The position numbers and the translations under genes were made by a program. Below, one piece after another: positions 1-9,227 of a stretch of DNA of 33,949 bases (its first letter is position 1; every line of letters begins with the position of its first letter). Under the pieces are notes generated by a model. It was not told the DNA's origin and made no database searches. It saw only the letters and a program-made list of their open reading frames with translations. Origin of the DNA: an uncultured Monoglobus sp. Its GTDB lineage: Bacteria; Bacillota; Clostridia; Monoglobales; Monoglobaceae. Location of the stretch: NCBI GenBank assembly GCA_947624305.1, contig CANQKC010000033.1, positions 1-33,949 of the forward strand. Direction: 5' to 3'.

Positions 1-327
1 CGTCGGCGTGGGTGTCGGTGCCTCGGTCGGCGTCGGCGTGGGCGTCGGTGCCTCGGTAGGCGTCGGCGTCGGTGTCGGTGCCTCTGTGGGCGTCGGCGTG
101 GGTGTCAGCACTTCGGTAGGTGTCGGCGTGGGCGTCGGTGCTTCGGTAGGCGTCGGCGTGGGCGTCGGTGCCTCGGTAGGCGTCGGCGTGGGCGTCGGTG
201 CCTCGGTAGGCGTCGGCGTGGGTGTCGGCGCCTCGGTAGGCGTCGGCGTGGGCGTCGGTGCCTCGGTCGGCGTCGGCGTGGGTGTCGGCGCTTCGGTAGG
301 CGTCGGCGTCGGTGTAGGCTCCGGCGT
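1..327 (-). repeat. 30-bp tandem repeat coding for [10 protein letters not shown]
   Basis: About eleven near-identical 30-bp units, in frame on the minus strand, encode the ten-residue unit [10 protein letters not shown]. Most differences are synonymous third-base changes (for example GCA or GCG for Ala). One unit on the minus strand reads as a Val/Leu-type variant instead of the standard Glu-Ala start. The array runs off the left edge. It forms the rigid, probably wall-spanning stalk of the surface protein. The same unit occurs at the right edge. Confidence 0.92.
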
Positions 328-3300
328 TTCAATAGGATTATCGATCATCTCGGTGAGCACCTCGGGCTCATTATCCACCCGAACGCCGCCCCGGTTGTGG
401 ATCAAGTTATCGGGATCGGATTCCGGCGCGGGAGTGCCGAATAAAGCGTCATCGTCGTAATCATACCGGTCAAACGCTCTCTCGTTTACCTTGACGGAAA
501 AATCGACCTTTCCCTGATAACCGGCCGGAACTCCTCGAGTCAAGGCTCCTTCCTCGTTCAATGTGCCGAAGGTCCATGTGATCTTGTGAACGGCGGGTAA
601 GTACTCAATGCCAACGTCTATCGACTGTCCGTCAATGGTGATAGTTTTAGCGTCGCTGATCGTATCCGTCGGCTTTCCGGGTTCATTGTTTTCTATTGTT
701 ACAGTGTTGCCCTCAACGCCCTCGTCTCCGGTGAATGCCGCTCTCATAAAGTCGACGCCGGGATCGAGCGCGTCGCGAACCACAACCTTTGCGTGCTCGC
801 TCTTATAGTTGTTCCACTCGATCGCGTAGCTCACCTCACTGCCGACCTTGATCGGCACGTCGGTGCCCGGATCTGTCTCGGTCTTTTCTGATTTCGGAAC
901 GGGGTTTTCAACAGTCTTGGTTTGCTGGCTGTAGTTTCCTACCTGCACGGACGCGGTGTTATCCACCTTGCCCGCCGACACGGCGCTCGGCAAAACCTCG
1001 ACAACAAGCGTGACCTTTCCTTTGGATTTGGCGGGCTGCGTTCCGAGGTTCCACACAACCTGATCGGGCGCGCCGCCCGCGCTCTTTGTGTAGCTGATCA
1101 CCGGAACGGAAGTTGTTGAGCCTTCACCGTCGGGAACTTCCGTTTTCTCGAGAGTATCCGCGCTGTCGGGCTTTTCGTCGCCGCTCGTTTCCGCCGCTTT
1201 CAGCTCCGCGTTTTGCGCTCCGCTCGACTCGGCGCCTTCCGGCAATGTTGTGTCGCTTGAATTGAAACTCGCGCTTACAAACTTCACGTTCGCGTCCAAC
1301 GGGTCGGTGATCGTCACCGCGGCCGGAGCCGCGTTATAGTTATCCCATGTTATCTCATAGGTGATCTTGTCGCCCGCCGTAACGGACGGGCCTGTCTCGC
1401 TGCCCGTATTATCGGTTTTCGGATCGGTGATGTTTCCGTCTCCTTCGGCTTGCGGCTCAACCGTTTCGCCGTTTTCGCGCTCTATCTTCACCTCGTTTTT
1501 GTCGGGCTCTTCAACTTTGATCGTGTTGACATAATGCGCGGACTCCTCATATGTTCCGGTGTTGCCGTATACCGAGTATACACCTGTATAATTCGTGTTT
1601 GATTTTGCGGGCAGATCTGATTCCGCGTCAGCCTGAGTTTCACCATCGACACCGAAATGGGCGGTCGGGCTCACAATATATCGCATCGAGTTGCGCAGGA
1701 ACAGCGATTGCTCCTTATAATAGTGCGGGTCTACGAGCTCGCCGTTTCTGTACATATAGTGGCGGACAGTTCCGTCCTGCTGCTCCTCATCAACGTATTC
1801 GCAGTTCGGGTTAACGCCGACGGTTTCGTTGTAATCAAGCTCATTGTCGCCATCGTACGCCGGAGTTTCATAAGCAGCTCCGTCCTTCGGGTGATGGTGG
1901 TTTCCGACGCCTTGCATCGTGGCGTAGCATTCCCATATAGTCGCGTTGGTATGGTTGAACGGCTCGTATGAAACAGTCGTTCCGTCAGTGTTCAGCGAGC
2001 CGTCCCCGTTTACGGCCCAGGTCAGACCGCCCTGCGTCAGATCATTCGGACGATCCGGATATGTCGCGCCGGGCTTTGTGTAAACGGGTATATTCTGAAC
2101 GCCGAGGCGGTATACGACCTCACTTCCGTACTGCTGGAAATGTCTCAGCTCACCCAGTTGGTAGGTTTCCCGCTGTTTTTCCGTCAGCTTCTCGGTGAAG
2201 CGATAATTTTTCCTGTTGTTAAGTCCCGTGAGGAGCAGACCCTCGTTGTGCCTGAGCTTAAACTGCGCGGTGTTCGCGGCAATTCCATCGGGCGTGGCGC
2301 CGTTGAAATCGGGTTCGTCCGCCTTGGGGATAATTCCGTCATAGAGATCATCGGGCGTGAGTGGTGATTCGGTTCCGTCCTCGTTTACTTTCTTTCCGAA
2401 TTTCAGCGTCGTTGTGAGATACTCGGTTCTGGTCTTAAAGGGCGACATTATATCGTCCTTCGTCGTCGCTTCCTGCGGACGGCGGACAATTACCGTAAAA
2501 TAGTTGATGTGCGCGTGCTTATCATCGGTTCCCGGCCCATGGTGCCACGCGTCGGAAGAACCGTCCTCGCCGCCCGCGGTCTGCTCCGCTTCCAGAACCT
2601 GCGAAACGGGTATCATTTCCGCGTCGAGCAGCCAATAGGTCTGCGTGCCCGCGGGACGGTCACCGTCGGGATCGGCTTCGCGGAATGTGTCGCGGTTGCC
2701 AACCTCGGGTTCCGTGCTCGGAGGATTTTCCATATCGCGCGGGAAGAATGTCGTTGTTCCGCAGTTATCCGGAAGGTTTACTCCGCCGTCTGTGGTGTAT
2801 TCATAGATCCTGCGGGCATATCCGTTTTGCTGATCGCTGCTCACGTCGCCGCTTGAGTCCTCTCTCGGGATATAGAGGTAATACAGCTCGTCAAGCTGTT
2901 GAATCGTGCTCTTGGTCTCGCTCGGCGTTCCGTCCTCATTGGCATAGAAATACTCGGTCTCGCCGCTGACCTGATCGATCACCGGGATGACCTGCTTGGC
3001 GAGAGTCTGCCCGTCTTGGCTCTCGGGATCAAACTCGAACAGCGCCCGGCTGCTGTTTTTGTCCTGAATAAGGTCGCTGTTGTCGGTGATCAGGTCAATG
3101 GATGAAATTCGGCGCTGCCAGCTTTGGCCGTATTCGTTGTACCAGACGTTTGCCGCCTCGGTCTCGCCGGTTTCTCCGTCGATATATACCTGATAGTTAA
3201 ATTCCTCATTTTTCTGCTCATCTGTCGGCTCGCTGCCGTCGGGATTTTCTATCCGCTTTGTGGCAAGCAGCGTCTGGTTTGCTATCGCGAGCCTGCCGTT

Positions 3301-6300
3301 GTTGCCCAGAAAGTTATTGATAACAATGCCGTCTCCCGCGCTTGCCGTGGTAGAGATGGTTGGCAGATAGTAGCTGTATGACGTGTCGGTTTTGTTGTCT
3401 ATATTGCCCTCGGCGTTTGTTTTAAGCCTGCGGTTCTGAAACAGATTTCCCACTCGCAGTCCGCCCGGTTTGGCGGCTGCCGCCCAATGGAAATAATTAC
3501 TGAACTCGGTTTCTTCCATAACGCCGTCAGAGCCCGCGGCATTTTCGATCTCGGGAGCGAGCAAGGTTTGCATCTGCGTCCAGTAATCATAAGCCGTTTC
3601 AAGACTGCTCTTTCCGCCCTCGGGCGCGTTGTCGCTCCTGAGGCCGATACCCGACAGATAACTTCTCAGGTTGTCATCGGTATATGTAAGCTTCTGCCAT
3701 GTCGGCTCGCCGCGGGTATTGTCGCCCGTGTCGGAGCGGGAATAATAGTCGACGTTGATATTTGAATGTCCGTTCATATCTGTCCAGCAGAGCATATCGC
3801 CGTTGTCTATATTCTCGGAATGCAGTCCCGAGCCGAACAGGCTGCCCTTTCTGGAAACAACATACTGTATCGCGTCGCCGCCGGTCGTACCCGGTACAAC
3901 AACACCGTTAATATCTTTACCTTCCGTGCCGGGTTTGGGCAGATAGTATTCAATAATTATAAAGAAATAATCATCCGACGAGAATGATATTGAATCGTCG
4001 GTATAGCCTTCCGCATTTGACTCGACCTTGTCCATAAGATCGTCTGTCATGAATATTATGCCGCCGTCAACATAGCGGTATTTCACTCCGCTCGAGTCGG
4101 TGATCATGCCGTCGCCGGTCCTGGCGGCCTTCGCCTCATTAAAAGCGGCCTCGCTGTCATACACGCCCATGTATTCGCCGCCGACCCATGATGAGCCCTG
4201 CTGTTCCGCTCCGCCGTATGTCTCCCAGGTTGTTGCTCCGTTGCCGCCCTTGTGAACATTTTCCGTCGACCAGCCGCTCACGTTGTCCACCGCTTTCAGC
4301 GCACCATCAATTTCCCTGTAAGCGTGTGCATACAGCGGCAGCGGCTTTTGGAAAGAGTAATACCTGTTGTCGGACGCCGCCGAAAATGACACGGCGGGAT
4401 CGCCGCGCGTGACCGTGGCGGTTTGCGCGTCCTCGTAGCCCTCGTAGGGGGTATTGCTGTAATAGTTTGAAAGGAACCAGATGTTGTTGTCCTTGTCCTG
4501 ATGCGACGCTATGTATTCCTCGGACAATTTCGCGATGTCAACACCGGTCTGATTTCCTTCCGGGTCGCGCTCGATCAGACTGTCCTGAAGGCCGACCGTA
4601 TAAAACAGACGCACGGGCGTTGACTGATTTTTCTTGTCAAGGTTTGTCTTGTATGCCAGCACTCCGTCAGGGCCCAGCGTGATCTCGGCAAGCTGAGTGG
4701 GAACCGCCGCGGCGGGTATATCTATGTATACCGAGCTGTCATAAGCGGACGAGTTAGGGGTTATGGCTCCGGCCGTGTCAACGTAATCGCCGTAATCCTC
4801 TGTCCATACGCGAATGTCGGACAGGCGGTACACGCCGTCGTAATCCTTATAGAGCTGATTGTCGCGCTTTTGATCTTCGGTCGCGCTGTTCCACAACTCT
4901 TTGAGAGCCTCGGGAACCTCGTCGCCATAGATCGGGTTTATGCGAAGCTCATTGCTTTTTATCTGCGCATCCGCGGAACCCATTCCGGGAAAATCAAATC
5001 TGTAAGCTGTATACACCGTGTTTTTTACCTGCTCGGTAAGGGTGCTCGGGTCAACATTTTTCGGGTCGGTTATGCCCGTCATCGCCGAGGGTATATAATC
5101 GACCAGATCCTTAAAGCCGAGGCGGTATGTCCATCCCGCGCCCCACGCGGCGTCAGCCGACTCAAATCCCTCCGGCAAGCCGTCGGGATTGTTCGCCCGC
5201 TCGGCGCTCGCCGGGTCGTCGCCCTTATACCAGTCGCGCGGGAACTCGCTTACGCCCTGACCAAGCCCTTTGGCCGCCATGTATTTATCATTAAACTGAT
5301 AATCGTAAACCGCCGTGCGAACCAGACCGTACATTTCGCCGAACAGCAGAAGCGACATATCTTCGGTCTGTTCTCCTTGAGAACCATTAAACTTAACCGA
5401 TCGATCCTTGACCTCCATATAGTCGCCGATCGGGTCCTGATATGTGATCGAATCACTCATGCCCGCGTCGTTGTCGCCGGAAATGGGTATAAACACATCG
5501 CCAAGGATCAAATGAATAATGGTTTCAAACACACTATCCAACTTGTCAAAGCCTGTCTGGTAGAAGTTATCTTTTGGAACATAATTTATGTTTTTCTCAA
5601 TAACTTTGTTGGTTAATTCCTTTTGCCATGGTTCTTCACTGTAAGCGCCGTTTGTGGTCGCGTCACCGGTATTCAGTTGTATGGTGATATCGTTAGCAGA
5701 GCTATTAGCGCTGGTCGTGTTTAAAGTAAAACTATCCTCTACACTTCCGTATGTCTTCCATTTTTTGAACAATTCATACGCGGCATCAATGTACTTATCC
5801 GACGCTGCATCTTTCAAATTACCGCTGTTTGTTTCTACGGATGACAGATCAGTGTCTTTAAAATATTCCTCCGGTCCCAAAATCGCGTCGATAGTGGCTT
5901 TAACTTGGTTATCCTTCAAACTGTCATAACGGTCTTTATCGCTGGCATATATAGAATAGCAAAGCAATGAAACATCTTCGCCGCTGCCGTTCTTTGCGCC
6001 GGCACTGTTATTGTTATAGTGGGCTTCTACGGCTGATTTGTAATAGGCTGCCGTCATCAGCGTCTGGAATATAACCGGCGACGCGTCTCCGTAACCGGTG
6101 AGCTGGCTGGCGTTATAATAATTATTTCCACCTGAACTCGCATTTTTAAGTGGGCTGTTATATGCCAAATCATATTCCCAGTTGATATTATTCCAGTTGC
6201 TGAGCGTCTGTTTCCACGCGTCTTGATCCCCCAGCTCCGCGCTCGGCTGTATCCAAGCCAGGTCACTCGCCTGACCATCGGTCAAATGAATCATTGCGGG

Positions 6301-7314
6301 AAGACGAGTATATTCTTTGTTGTCGAGTACCGTATGAAATGTCAGTTCGTCATTGCCCGTAATATACTGATCCATGGCAGCCGCAAGACCCGCCTGAGGA
6401 TTTGTGATATGGCCGACATGGTACGGCTCATCAATTGTGCCTTTGCCGGTGGTATGGCCGCCGGTGCCAGGTAATAAACGGTTGCCGTTACCGCTTGGAT
6501 GCTCATGAGCATCATTGTTTGTTTCGCCGGCATTATCCGCATAATATGTTTCCTCTGGTCCGTCTTCAGGCTGCACCTCGGCCTTCAGTTTAAAATGAAG
6601 TCCCTGATCGTTGCCATACACTTCTTCAAATTCAGCGGTCAATGTACCGCCGGTGTAATGTCCAAGCGGCACAAGTACGGCGGCGGTGGAACCGTAAATC
6701 ACGATGCCAAACCGTGACTGCGGATTTTCCTTTTTCAAAAGATCGATGGCGCCATTAATGGACTGTACCGTTTTAAATATAGCGGTATTTCCAAATTTGT
6801 TCGGATCACTCACAACTTCGCTTCCGGTGGTGTCGTTGCCCATAGAGCCGGACACATCGAGAACAAACATTACATCCAGCGGCTGCGGCGGGTACTCGTT
6901 TACAACCTGCGAGCTCGCCAGTGCGGAGAACACATGACCGAAGTCTGCGTTGTAGCCAACACTGCCGTCGTAGCCGTCGGTGTCCATATCAAGCTTTATC
7001 GAATTGCCGTCCGCGCCGTTTTCGTTATACGCGAAAACACTCTTATCCGTCCACATGCGGCCCGCGTAGCGCGAGCCGTTTTCATCGCTGAGCAGATTGT
7101 CTTTGTAGCTGTCCGTCGTGTCATAATCGGCAATGCGGCTGTTTTCGATTATGTGCTCGGTATGTCCGACTTTATTGCCGTTTTCCCGGGCATCATCGGG
7201 CGCCGCGAACGCCGAAAAAGTAATGCCCGGAAGCGCTCCGACGATCATTACCAACGATAACAGCAGGGCCGACAGCCTGACCGCGTTCCTTTTCATATTT
7301 CTTAACTTTCTCAT
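1..7314 (-). CDS. Giant secreted vWA/DUF11-like surface protein, 3' end missing
   Basis: Open reading frame of 2438 codons from an ATG at 7314 (Shine-Dalgarno AGAGGTGG a few bases upstream) to the window edge, so the C-terminus is missing. Residues 1 to about 38 form a signal peptide: basic [10 protein letters not shown], a hydrophobic core, and a cut site near FSAFAA. A von Willebrand A domain follows, with the MIDAS motif LDVSGSM near residue 150 and LTDG near 344. A Cna-B/SpaA-like segment starts near 1348 (LATKRIENP), and another fold with [14 protein letters not shown] lies near 1690. Two DUF11-like beta domains lie near 1980 ([11 protein letters not shown]) and 2158 ([11 protein letters not shown]). 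A Pro/Thr stalk of [10 protein letters not shown] units begins near 2328. Such proteins are usually wall-anchored adhesins or pilin tips; that role is inferred. Any sorting signal would lie outside the window. Confidence 0.88.
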   Translation of the reverse strand, partial: MRKLRNMKRNAVRLSALLLSLVMIVGALPGITFSAFAAPDDARENGNKVGHTEHIIENSRIADYDTTDSYKDNLLSDENGSRYAGRMWTDKSVFAYNENGADGNSIKLDMDTDGYDGSVGYNADFGHVFSALASSQVVNEYPPQPLDVMFVLDVSGSMGNDTTGSEVVSDPNKFGNTAIFKTVQSINGAIDLLKKENPQSRFGIVIYGSTAAVLVPLGHYTGGTLTAEFEEVYGNDQGLHFKLKAEVQPEDGPEETYYADNAGETNNDAHEHPSGNGNRLLPGTGGHTTGKGTIDEPYHVGHITNPQAGLAAAMDQYITGNDELTFHTVLDNKEYTRLPAMIHLTDGQASDLAWIQPSAELGDQDAWKQTLSNWNNINWEYDLAYNSPLKNASSGGNNYYNASQLTGYGDASPVIFQTLMTAAYYKSAVEAHYNNNSAGAKNGSGEDVSLLCYSIYASDKDRYDSLKDNQVKATIDAILGPEEYFKDTDLSSVETNSGNLKDAASDKYIDAAYELFKKWKTYGSVEDSFTLNTTSANSSANDITIQLNTGDATTNGAYSEEPWQKELTNKVIEKNINYVPKDNFYQTGFDKLDSVFETIIHLILGDVFIPISGDNDAGMSDSITYQDPIGDYMEVKDRSVKFNGSQGEQTEDMSLLLFGEMYGLVRTAVYDYQFNDKYMAAKGLGQGVSEFPRDWYKGDDPASAERANNPDGLPEGFESADAAWGAGWTYRLGFKDLVDYIPSAMTGITDPKNVDPSTLTEQVKNTVYTAYRFDFPGMGSADAQIKSNELRINPIYGDEVPEALKELWNSATEDQKRDNQLYKDYDGVYRLSDIRVWTEDYGDYVDTAGAITPNSSAYDSSVYIDIPAAAVPTQLAEITLGPDGVLAYKTNLDKKNQSTPVRLFYTVGLQDSLIERDPEGNQTGVDIAKLSEEYIASHQDKDNNIWFLSNYYSNTPYEGYEDAQTATVTRGDPAVSFSAASDNRYYSFQKPLPLYAHAYREIDGALKAVDNVSGWSTENVHKGGNGATTWETYGGAEQQGSSWVGGEYMGVYDSEAAFNEAKAARTGDGMITDSSGVKYRYVDGGIIFMTDDLMDKVESNAEGYTDDSISFSSDDYFFIIIEYYLPKPGTEGKDINGVVVPGTTGGDAIQYVVSRKGSLFGSGLHSENIDNGDMLCWTDMNGHSNINVDYYSRSDTGDNTRGEPTWQKLTYTDDNLRSYLSGIGLRSDNAPEGGKSSLETAYDYWTQMQTLLAPEIENAAGSDGVMEETEFSNYFHWAAAAKPGGLRVGNLFQNRRLKTNAEGNIDNKTDTSYSYYLPTISTTASAGDGIVINNFLGNNGRLAIANQTLLATKRIENPDGSEPTDEQKNEEFNYQVYIDGETGETEAANVWYNEYGQSWQRRISSIDLITDNSDLIQDKNSSRALFEFDPESQDGQTLAKQVIPVIDQVSGETEYFYANEDGTPSETKSTIQQLDELYYLYIPREDSSGDVSSDQQNGYARRIYEYTTDGGVNLPDNCGTTTFFPRDMENPPSTEPEVGNRDTFREADPDGDRPAGTQTYWLLDAEMIPVSQVLEAEQTAGGEDGSSDAWHHGPGTDDKHAHINYFTVIVRRPQEATTKDDIMSPFKTRTEYLTTTLKFGKKVNEDGTESPLTPDDLYDGIIPKADEPDFNGATPDGIAANTAQFKLRHNEGLLLTGLNNRKNYRFTEKLTEKQRETYQLGELRHFQQYGSEVVYRLGVQNIPVYTKPGATYPDRPNDLTQGGLTWAVNGDGSLNTDGTTVSYEPFNHTNATIWECYATMQGVGNHHHPKDGAAYETPAYDGDNELDYNETVGVNPNCEYVDEEQQDGTVRHYMYRNGELVDPHYYKEQSLFLRNSMRYIVSPTAHFGVDGETQADAESDLPAKSNTNYTGVYSVYGNTGTYEESAHYVNTIKVEEPDKNEVKIERENGETVEPQAEGDGNITDPKTDNTGSETGPSVTAGDKITYEITWDNYNAAPAAVTITDPLDANVKFVSASFNSSDTTLPEGAESSGAQNAELKAAETSGDEKPDSADTLEKTEVPDGEGSTTSVPVISYTKSAGGAPDQVVWNLGTQPAKSKGKVTLVVEVLPSAVSAGKVDNTASVQVGNYSQQTKTVENPVPKSEKTETDPGTDVPIKVGSEVSYAIEWNNYKSEHAKVVVRDALDPGVDFMRAAFTGDEGVEGNTVTIENNEPGKPTDTISDAKTITIDGQSIDVGIEYLPAVHKITWTFGTLNEEGALTRGVPAGYQGKVDFSVKVNERAFDRYDYDDDALFGTPAPESDPDNLIHNRGGVRVDNEPEVLTEMIDNPIETPEPTPTPTPTEAPTPTPTPTEAPTPTPTPTEAPTPTPTPTEAPTPTPTPTEAPTPTPTPTEAPTPTPTPTEVLTPTPTPTEAPTPTPTPTEAPTPTPTPTEAPTPTPT

Positions 7315-7730
7315 TTAATATCCACCTCTTGACTCTTCTGTTCTGTCTAAGCTGATCGCGCCGCTAAAGACGCGCAAAAAACGCAACCGTTCGCGCGGCT
7401 GAAAGCCGCCGCGAATATCGGAATTATATATTATATTCGTGATCATGTCCGGAAATGAATTATCCCGCCGCGCATCTGTGAATACCGCATGCGGTGTCCG
7501 AAAATTTTTGGAAACAAAAAGGCGCACTCAAAAAGAGTACGCGCGCGCATCGAAATATTTTTATTAAATTTTGAGTAATTAGTACCCCCCCCCGATTAAA
7601 TTTTGCTGTCGGGAGTTTATTTATCAACTTTTTCTCAAATATCGTTCGCAAAACATATGAAGCGTCCATTACGCAAAGACCTCCTTATAATCGTAACTCG
7701 CATATAAATCTTATTTTCATATATTTGAAC
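7315..7730 (-). promoter_or_regulatory. Long structured leader of the surface protein mRNA
   Basis: This stretch has no convincing gene. It reads as a leader with an AAGGAGG ribosome-binding site (about 7681-7687) ten bases before an ATG at 7669. That ATG could open a 69-codon frame ending at 7460, whose product I do not recognise. Downstream are a CCCGA/TCGGG hairpin spanning a 9-base C run on the plus strand (around 7585-7615), a terminator-like hairpin at 7516-7544, and a second strong GC hairpin at 7390-7415 (arms TTCGC/GCGAA and CGGCT/AGCCG). The arrangement suggests attenuation or a leader peptide; neither is proven. Confidence 0.4.
7516..7544 (-). terminator. Intrinsic terminator or attenuator inside the leader
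   Basis: Read on the minus strand, GCGCGTACTC and GAGTGCGC pair around a T5 loop with a two-base bulge, followed by C and five T (7520-7516). It sits between the promoter at 7737-7765 and the start codon at 7314, so it would truncate transcripts of the surface gene unless it is bypassed. Confidence 0.5.
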
Positions 7731-7736
7731 CGTTTA

Positions 7737-7765
7737 ATTATAACGCCTAATTCAAATTGAGTCAA
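7737..7765 (-). promoter_or_regulatory. Sigma-A promoter of the vWA surface protein
   Basis: On the minus strand, TTGACT (7765-7760) and TATAAT (7742-7737) are separated by exactly 17 bp. Transcription would start near 7730, giving a leader of about 415 bases before the start codon at 7314. No closer promoter of this quality is visible, although a TATAAT with a poor -35 lies near 7425. Confidence 0.72.
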
Positions 7766-7877
7766 GAAAATATGCAAAATTAAGGAAAATATCATACACT
7801 TTTATTTAACACGCCGAATATCATCTTAATTATAAAAAAATTTTTTATTAATTTTTACAAACACATTTTTTTAATAA

Positions 7878-8036
7878 AAATCACCACGTCGGTATAAGGA
7901 CGGATACGACGACGGCTATGACGACGTTTACAGCGACGGCGAGCCCGATTGGGACAGATACGACTCCGACGATGATTACGCGAGAGGCGCCGACGACGCC
8001 CTCGACGAGTATGAGGAATACGGCGAGGATTGGTAA
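7878..8036 (+). pseudogene. 3' remnant of an acidic Asp/Tyr-rich protein gene
   Basis: Fifty-two codons and a TAA stop, with no start codon: two in-frame TAA codons lie directly upstream (7872-7877). The residues are strongly periodic and acidic, with blocks such as YKDGYDDGYDDVYSDGEPDW and ending DEYEEYGEDW. The fragment is GC-rich and begins abruptly after a very AT-rich stretch, as expected of a gene tail left by a deletion or rearrangement. The parent family is not identified. It ends inside the left copy of a direct repeat that recurs at 9165. Confidence 0.55.
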
Positions 8037-8062
8037 AACCCTCCGTTTTTTAAACCGATAAA
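8034..8062 (+). repeat. Left copy of imperfect direct repeat around the RNA/PBECR4 block
   Basis: A 29-bp copy (core CTCCGTTTTTTAA) that recurs in the same orientation as a 28-bp copy at 9165-9192. The copies differ by one deleted C and two A/G changes. They bracket 1.1 kb that differs in composition from its surroundings. It may be an insertion footprint or a duplicated gene-end segment. Confidence 0.6.
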
Positions 8063-8157
8063 GTCACGCAGCGGCACTTGATTTGAGCAATAATAAGATA
8101 AACCGACACTTTGCAAAATATATAAAACCGCAATTAAAATTTTGTGAAATATTGATA

Positions 8158-8186
8158 TAGAATTATGTGTTGGTTTTGTATATAAT
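8158..8186 (+). promoter_or_regulatory. Probable promoter of the structured RNA
   Basis: A consensus TATAAT at 8181-8186 with a weak -35 (TAGAAT at 8158-8163, 17-bp spacing); TTGATA at 8152 is spaced too far. The surrounding sequence is AT-rich. Transcription would start about 8192, just before the first hairpin of the RNA. Confidence 0.5.
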
Positions 8187-8191
8187 ATATG

Positions 8192-8418
8192 TACAAGGTA
8201 GATGGGCGTCATCCCATCGGTGTAACTGACACCTAAAATCCGAAATGTGTACCGAACTTTGGGTCGGGGAGTCGGCGGACGACAGAAAATTCCGAAATGT
8301 GTGCGGCAGAACGATTTAATCGGACGGAGCCGAGTGTCGGCGGACGACAGAAAAATCAGTTATCAAAGAGGAAAGCGCGAGGTGTTACGACATTTCAGTT
8401 TTCCTCTTTATTATTTTT
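8192..8418 (+). ncRNA. Unrecognised structured RNA with two related lobes
   Basis: Non-coding stretch of about 225 bases with dense pairing. Two back-to-back hairpins open it: GATGGG/CCCATC (8201-8218) and GGTGT/ACACC (8219-8233). Two related units follow. Each starts with TCCGAAATGTGT (8239 and 8291), has a variable hairpin, and ends with GTCGGCGGACGACAGAAAA (8271 and 8336), in which GTCG pairs with CGAC. The variable part is CCGA/TCGG in the first unit and CGGC/GCCG enclosing CGAT/ATCG in the second. A terminator closes it, 16 bases before the PBECR4 gene. No riboswitch or known antitoxin RNA class is recognised. A cis-encoded partner of the downstream protein is the main hypothesis. Confidence 0.6.
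8365..8418 (+). terminator. Rho-independent terminator between RNA and PBECR4 gene
   Basis: Arms AAAGAGGAAA (8365-8374) and TTTCCTCTTT (8400-8409) pair perfectly. The loop holds a further GAGGTGT/ACATTTC helix, and ATTATTTTT follows. It would end most RNA transcripts and leave a minority to read into the coding region, as in type III toxin-antitoxin loci. Confidence 0.65.
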
Positions 8419-8434
8419 AGAAGGTTAAAGAACA

Positions 8435-9097
8435 ATGGTAAAATACACTAAAAAACAAGCAATTAAAATTATAACAAGCTGTGCCGAAAAATACAAAAAC
8501 GAACTCGAAAACAAAACATTGCTTTTTATCTGCGCTGATAAGCACAAAAGTATAATATGTTATGAGTTTTCTTTTTATAACTGGAATTTTATGCATCTCA
8601 CGGGAGTTAAAACAGATTTTCAAAATTCCGATTCTGCGCCTGAAAAGCCAATCGGCTATTTACATGCGATTGATTTTTATAACAGATGTTTATCTCATAA
8701 GTTAAGCCCAAAAGATTTTGAATTTTCAGATGACGAGACAACACATATGAAACTCAGTGTTTTGCCATATGTGATTAACAAAAACCTAAATGCTAACATG
8801 ATTGGTACATATAATTTGAATAAGCCGAACTTGTACACCGATAAGATAGCGGGCGGAATTAAAGCTTGTATGGGTTTTGTTATTGACGAAAATCATAATT
8901 CTTATGTTCCGAACACGCTGTTAAAAGAGGATATACGGCATATTGTAAACAACTATGCCAGAATAATTTTAGTGTTTCGGAAAGATATTCATGAAGATAA
9001 TTATAAAGAACTTACTTATCGTGCAAAAAATGTGACATGGGATAAAGTTAAAATTCCCGAAGAATACAATTATTTATTCGAGTTAATATCGAGTTAA
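8435..9097 (+). CDS. PBECR4-like nuclease-family protein
   Basis: A 220-residue soluble protein with no signal peptide or membrane segment. Its pattern fits the PBECR4 family as I remember it (Barnase/EndoU/colicin E5-D/RelE-like nuclease fold, found in phages and mobile elements): an N-terminal helix KYTKKQAIKII, HLTG at 54-57, FYNRCLS at 81-87, KLSVLPY at 106-112, GTYNLNKPNLYTDKIAGG at 124-141 and YVPNTLLKEDIR at 157-168. Function is presumed RNA cleavage, not shown. The ATG at 8435 has a modest AAGG site about ten bases upstream. The gene is far more AT-rich than its neighbours, which suggests transfer. It follows a structured RNA and terminator, and it converges on rtcB. A toxin role is inference. 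Confidence 0.72.
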   Translation: MVKYTKKQAIKIITSCAEKYKNELENKTLLFICADKHKSIICYEFSFYNWNFMHLTGVKTDFQNSDSAPEKPIGYLHAIDFYNRCLSHKLSPKDFEFSDDETTHMKLSVLPYVINKNLNANMIGTYNLNKPNLYTDKIAGGIKACMGFVIDENHNSYVPNTLLKEDIRHIVNNYARIILVFRKDIHEDNYKELTYRAKNVTWDKVKIPEEYNYLFELISS

Positions 9098-9115
9098 TAT
9101 ATAACGGTACTTTGA

Positions 9116-9163
9116 TTATTTTCTCGCTTTCGGGTTGAATATCATGGCTATCACAAAGCCGAA
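9116..9163 (-). pseudogene. Remnant of a second spoVAE 3' end
   Basis: Fifteen codons and a stop on the minus strand read FGFVIAMIFNPKARK, nearly identical to the C-terminus of the intact SpoVAE at 10661 (FGFVIALIFNPKAKK). At the DNA level 9111-9163 matches 10656-10708 at 49 of 53 positions, including part of the terminator stem beyond the stop. Upstream of the tail the match ends abruptly at the right-hand direct repeat. It is a duplicated scrap of the spoVA operon end. Confidence 0.75.
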
Positions 9164-9164
9164 A

Positions 9165-9192
9165 TAAAACCTCCGTTTTTTAAGCCGGTAAA
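9165..9192 (+). repeat. Right copy of imperfect direct repeat
   Basis: Partner of 8034-8062 in the same orientation. It abuts the spoVAE-like remnant on one side and the terminator hairpin at 9190-9217 on the other. Confidence 0.6.
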
Positions 9193-9217
9193 ACCGCCGG
9201 CGGCAGTCGGCGGTTTT
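9190..9217. terminator. Bidirectional terminator between the PBECR4 gene and rtcB
   Basis: Arms AAAACCGCCG (9190-9199) and CGGCGGTTTT (9208-9217) are perfect complements around an 8-base loop, flanked by T-rich sequence on the plus side. It lies between the convergent ends of the PBECR4 gene and rtcB. Confidence 0.65.
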
Positions 9218-9227
9218 GGTTTAATTG

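Noticed and set aside
1..327. Possible CRISPR array from 30-bp periodicity
   Set aside because: There are no unique spacers: units are directly adjacent and encode protein in frame with synonymous variation. No cas genes are present.
8..460. Plus-strand reading frame encoding Gly/Val/Ala/Ser repeats
   Set aside because: It is the complement of the [16 protein letters not shown] repeat. The minus strand has the signal peptide, vWA domain and continuous frame.
4870..5616. 248-codon plus-strand frame
   Set aside because: It is antisense to the giant surface protein, whose frame is uninterrupted on the other strand.
7460..7669. 69-codon minus-strand gene with a good AAGGAGG site
   Set aside because: The frame crosses a terminator-like hairpin and has no recognisable features. 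I describe it as a possible leader frame rather than call it a gene.
8192..8418. Known tandem riboswitch (glycine, guanidine-II or cyclic-di-GMP type)
   Set aside because: The diagnostic core motifs of these classes as I know them are not present, and the downstream gene is not a typical target. A database search was not possible.
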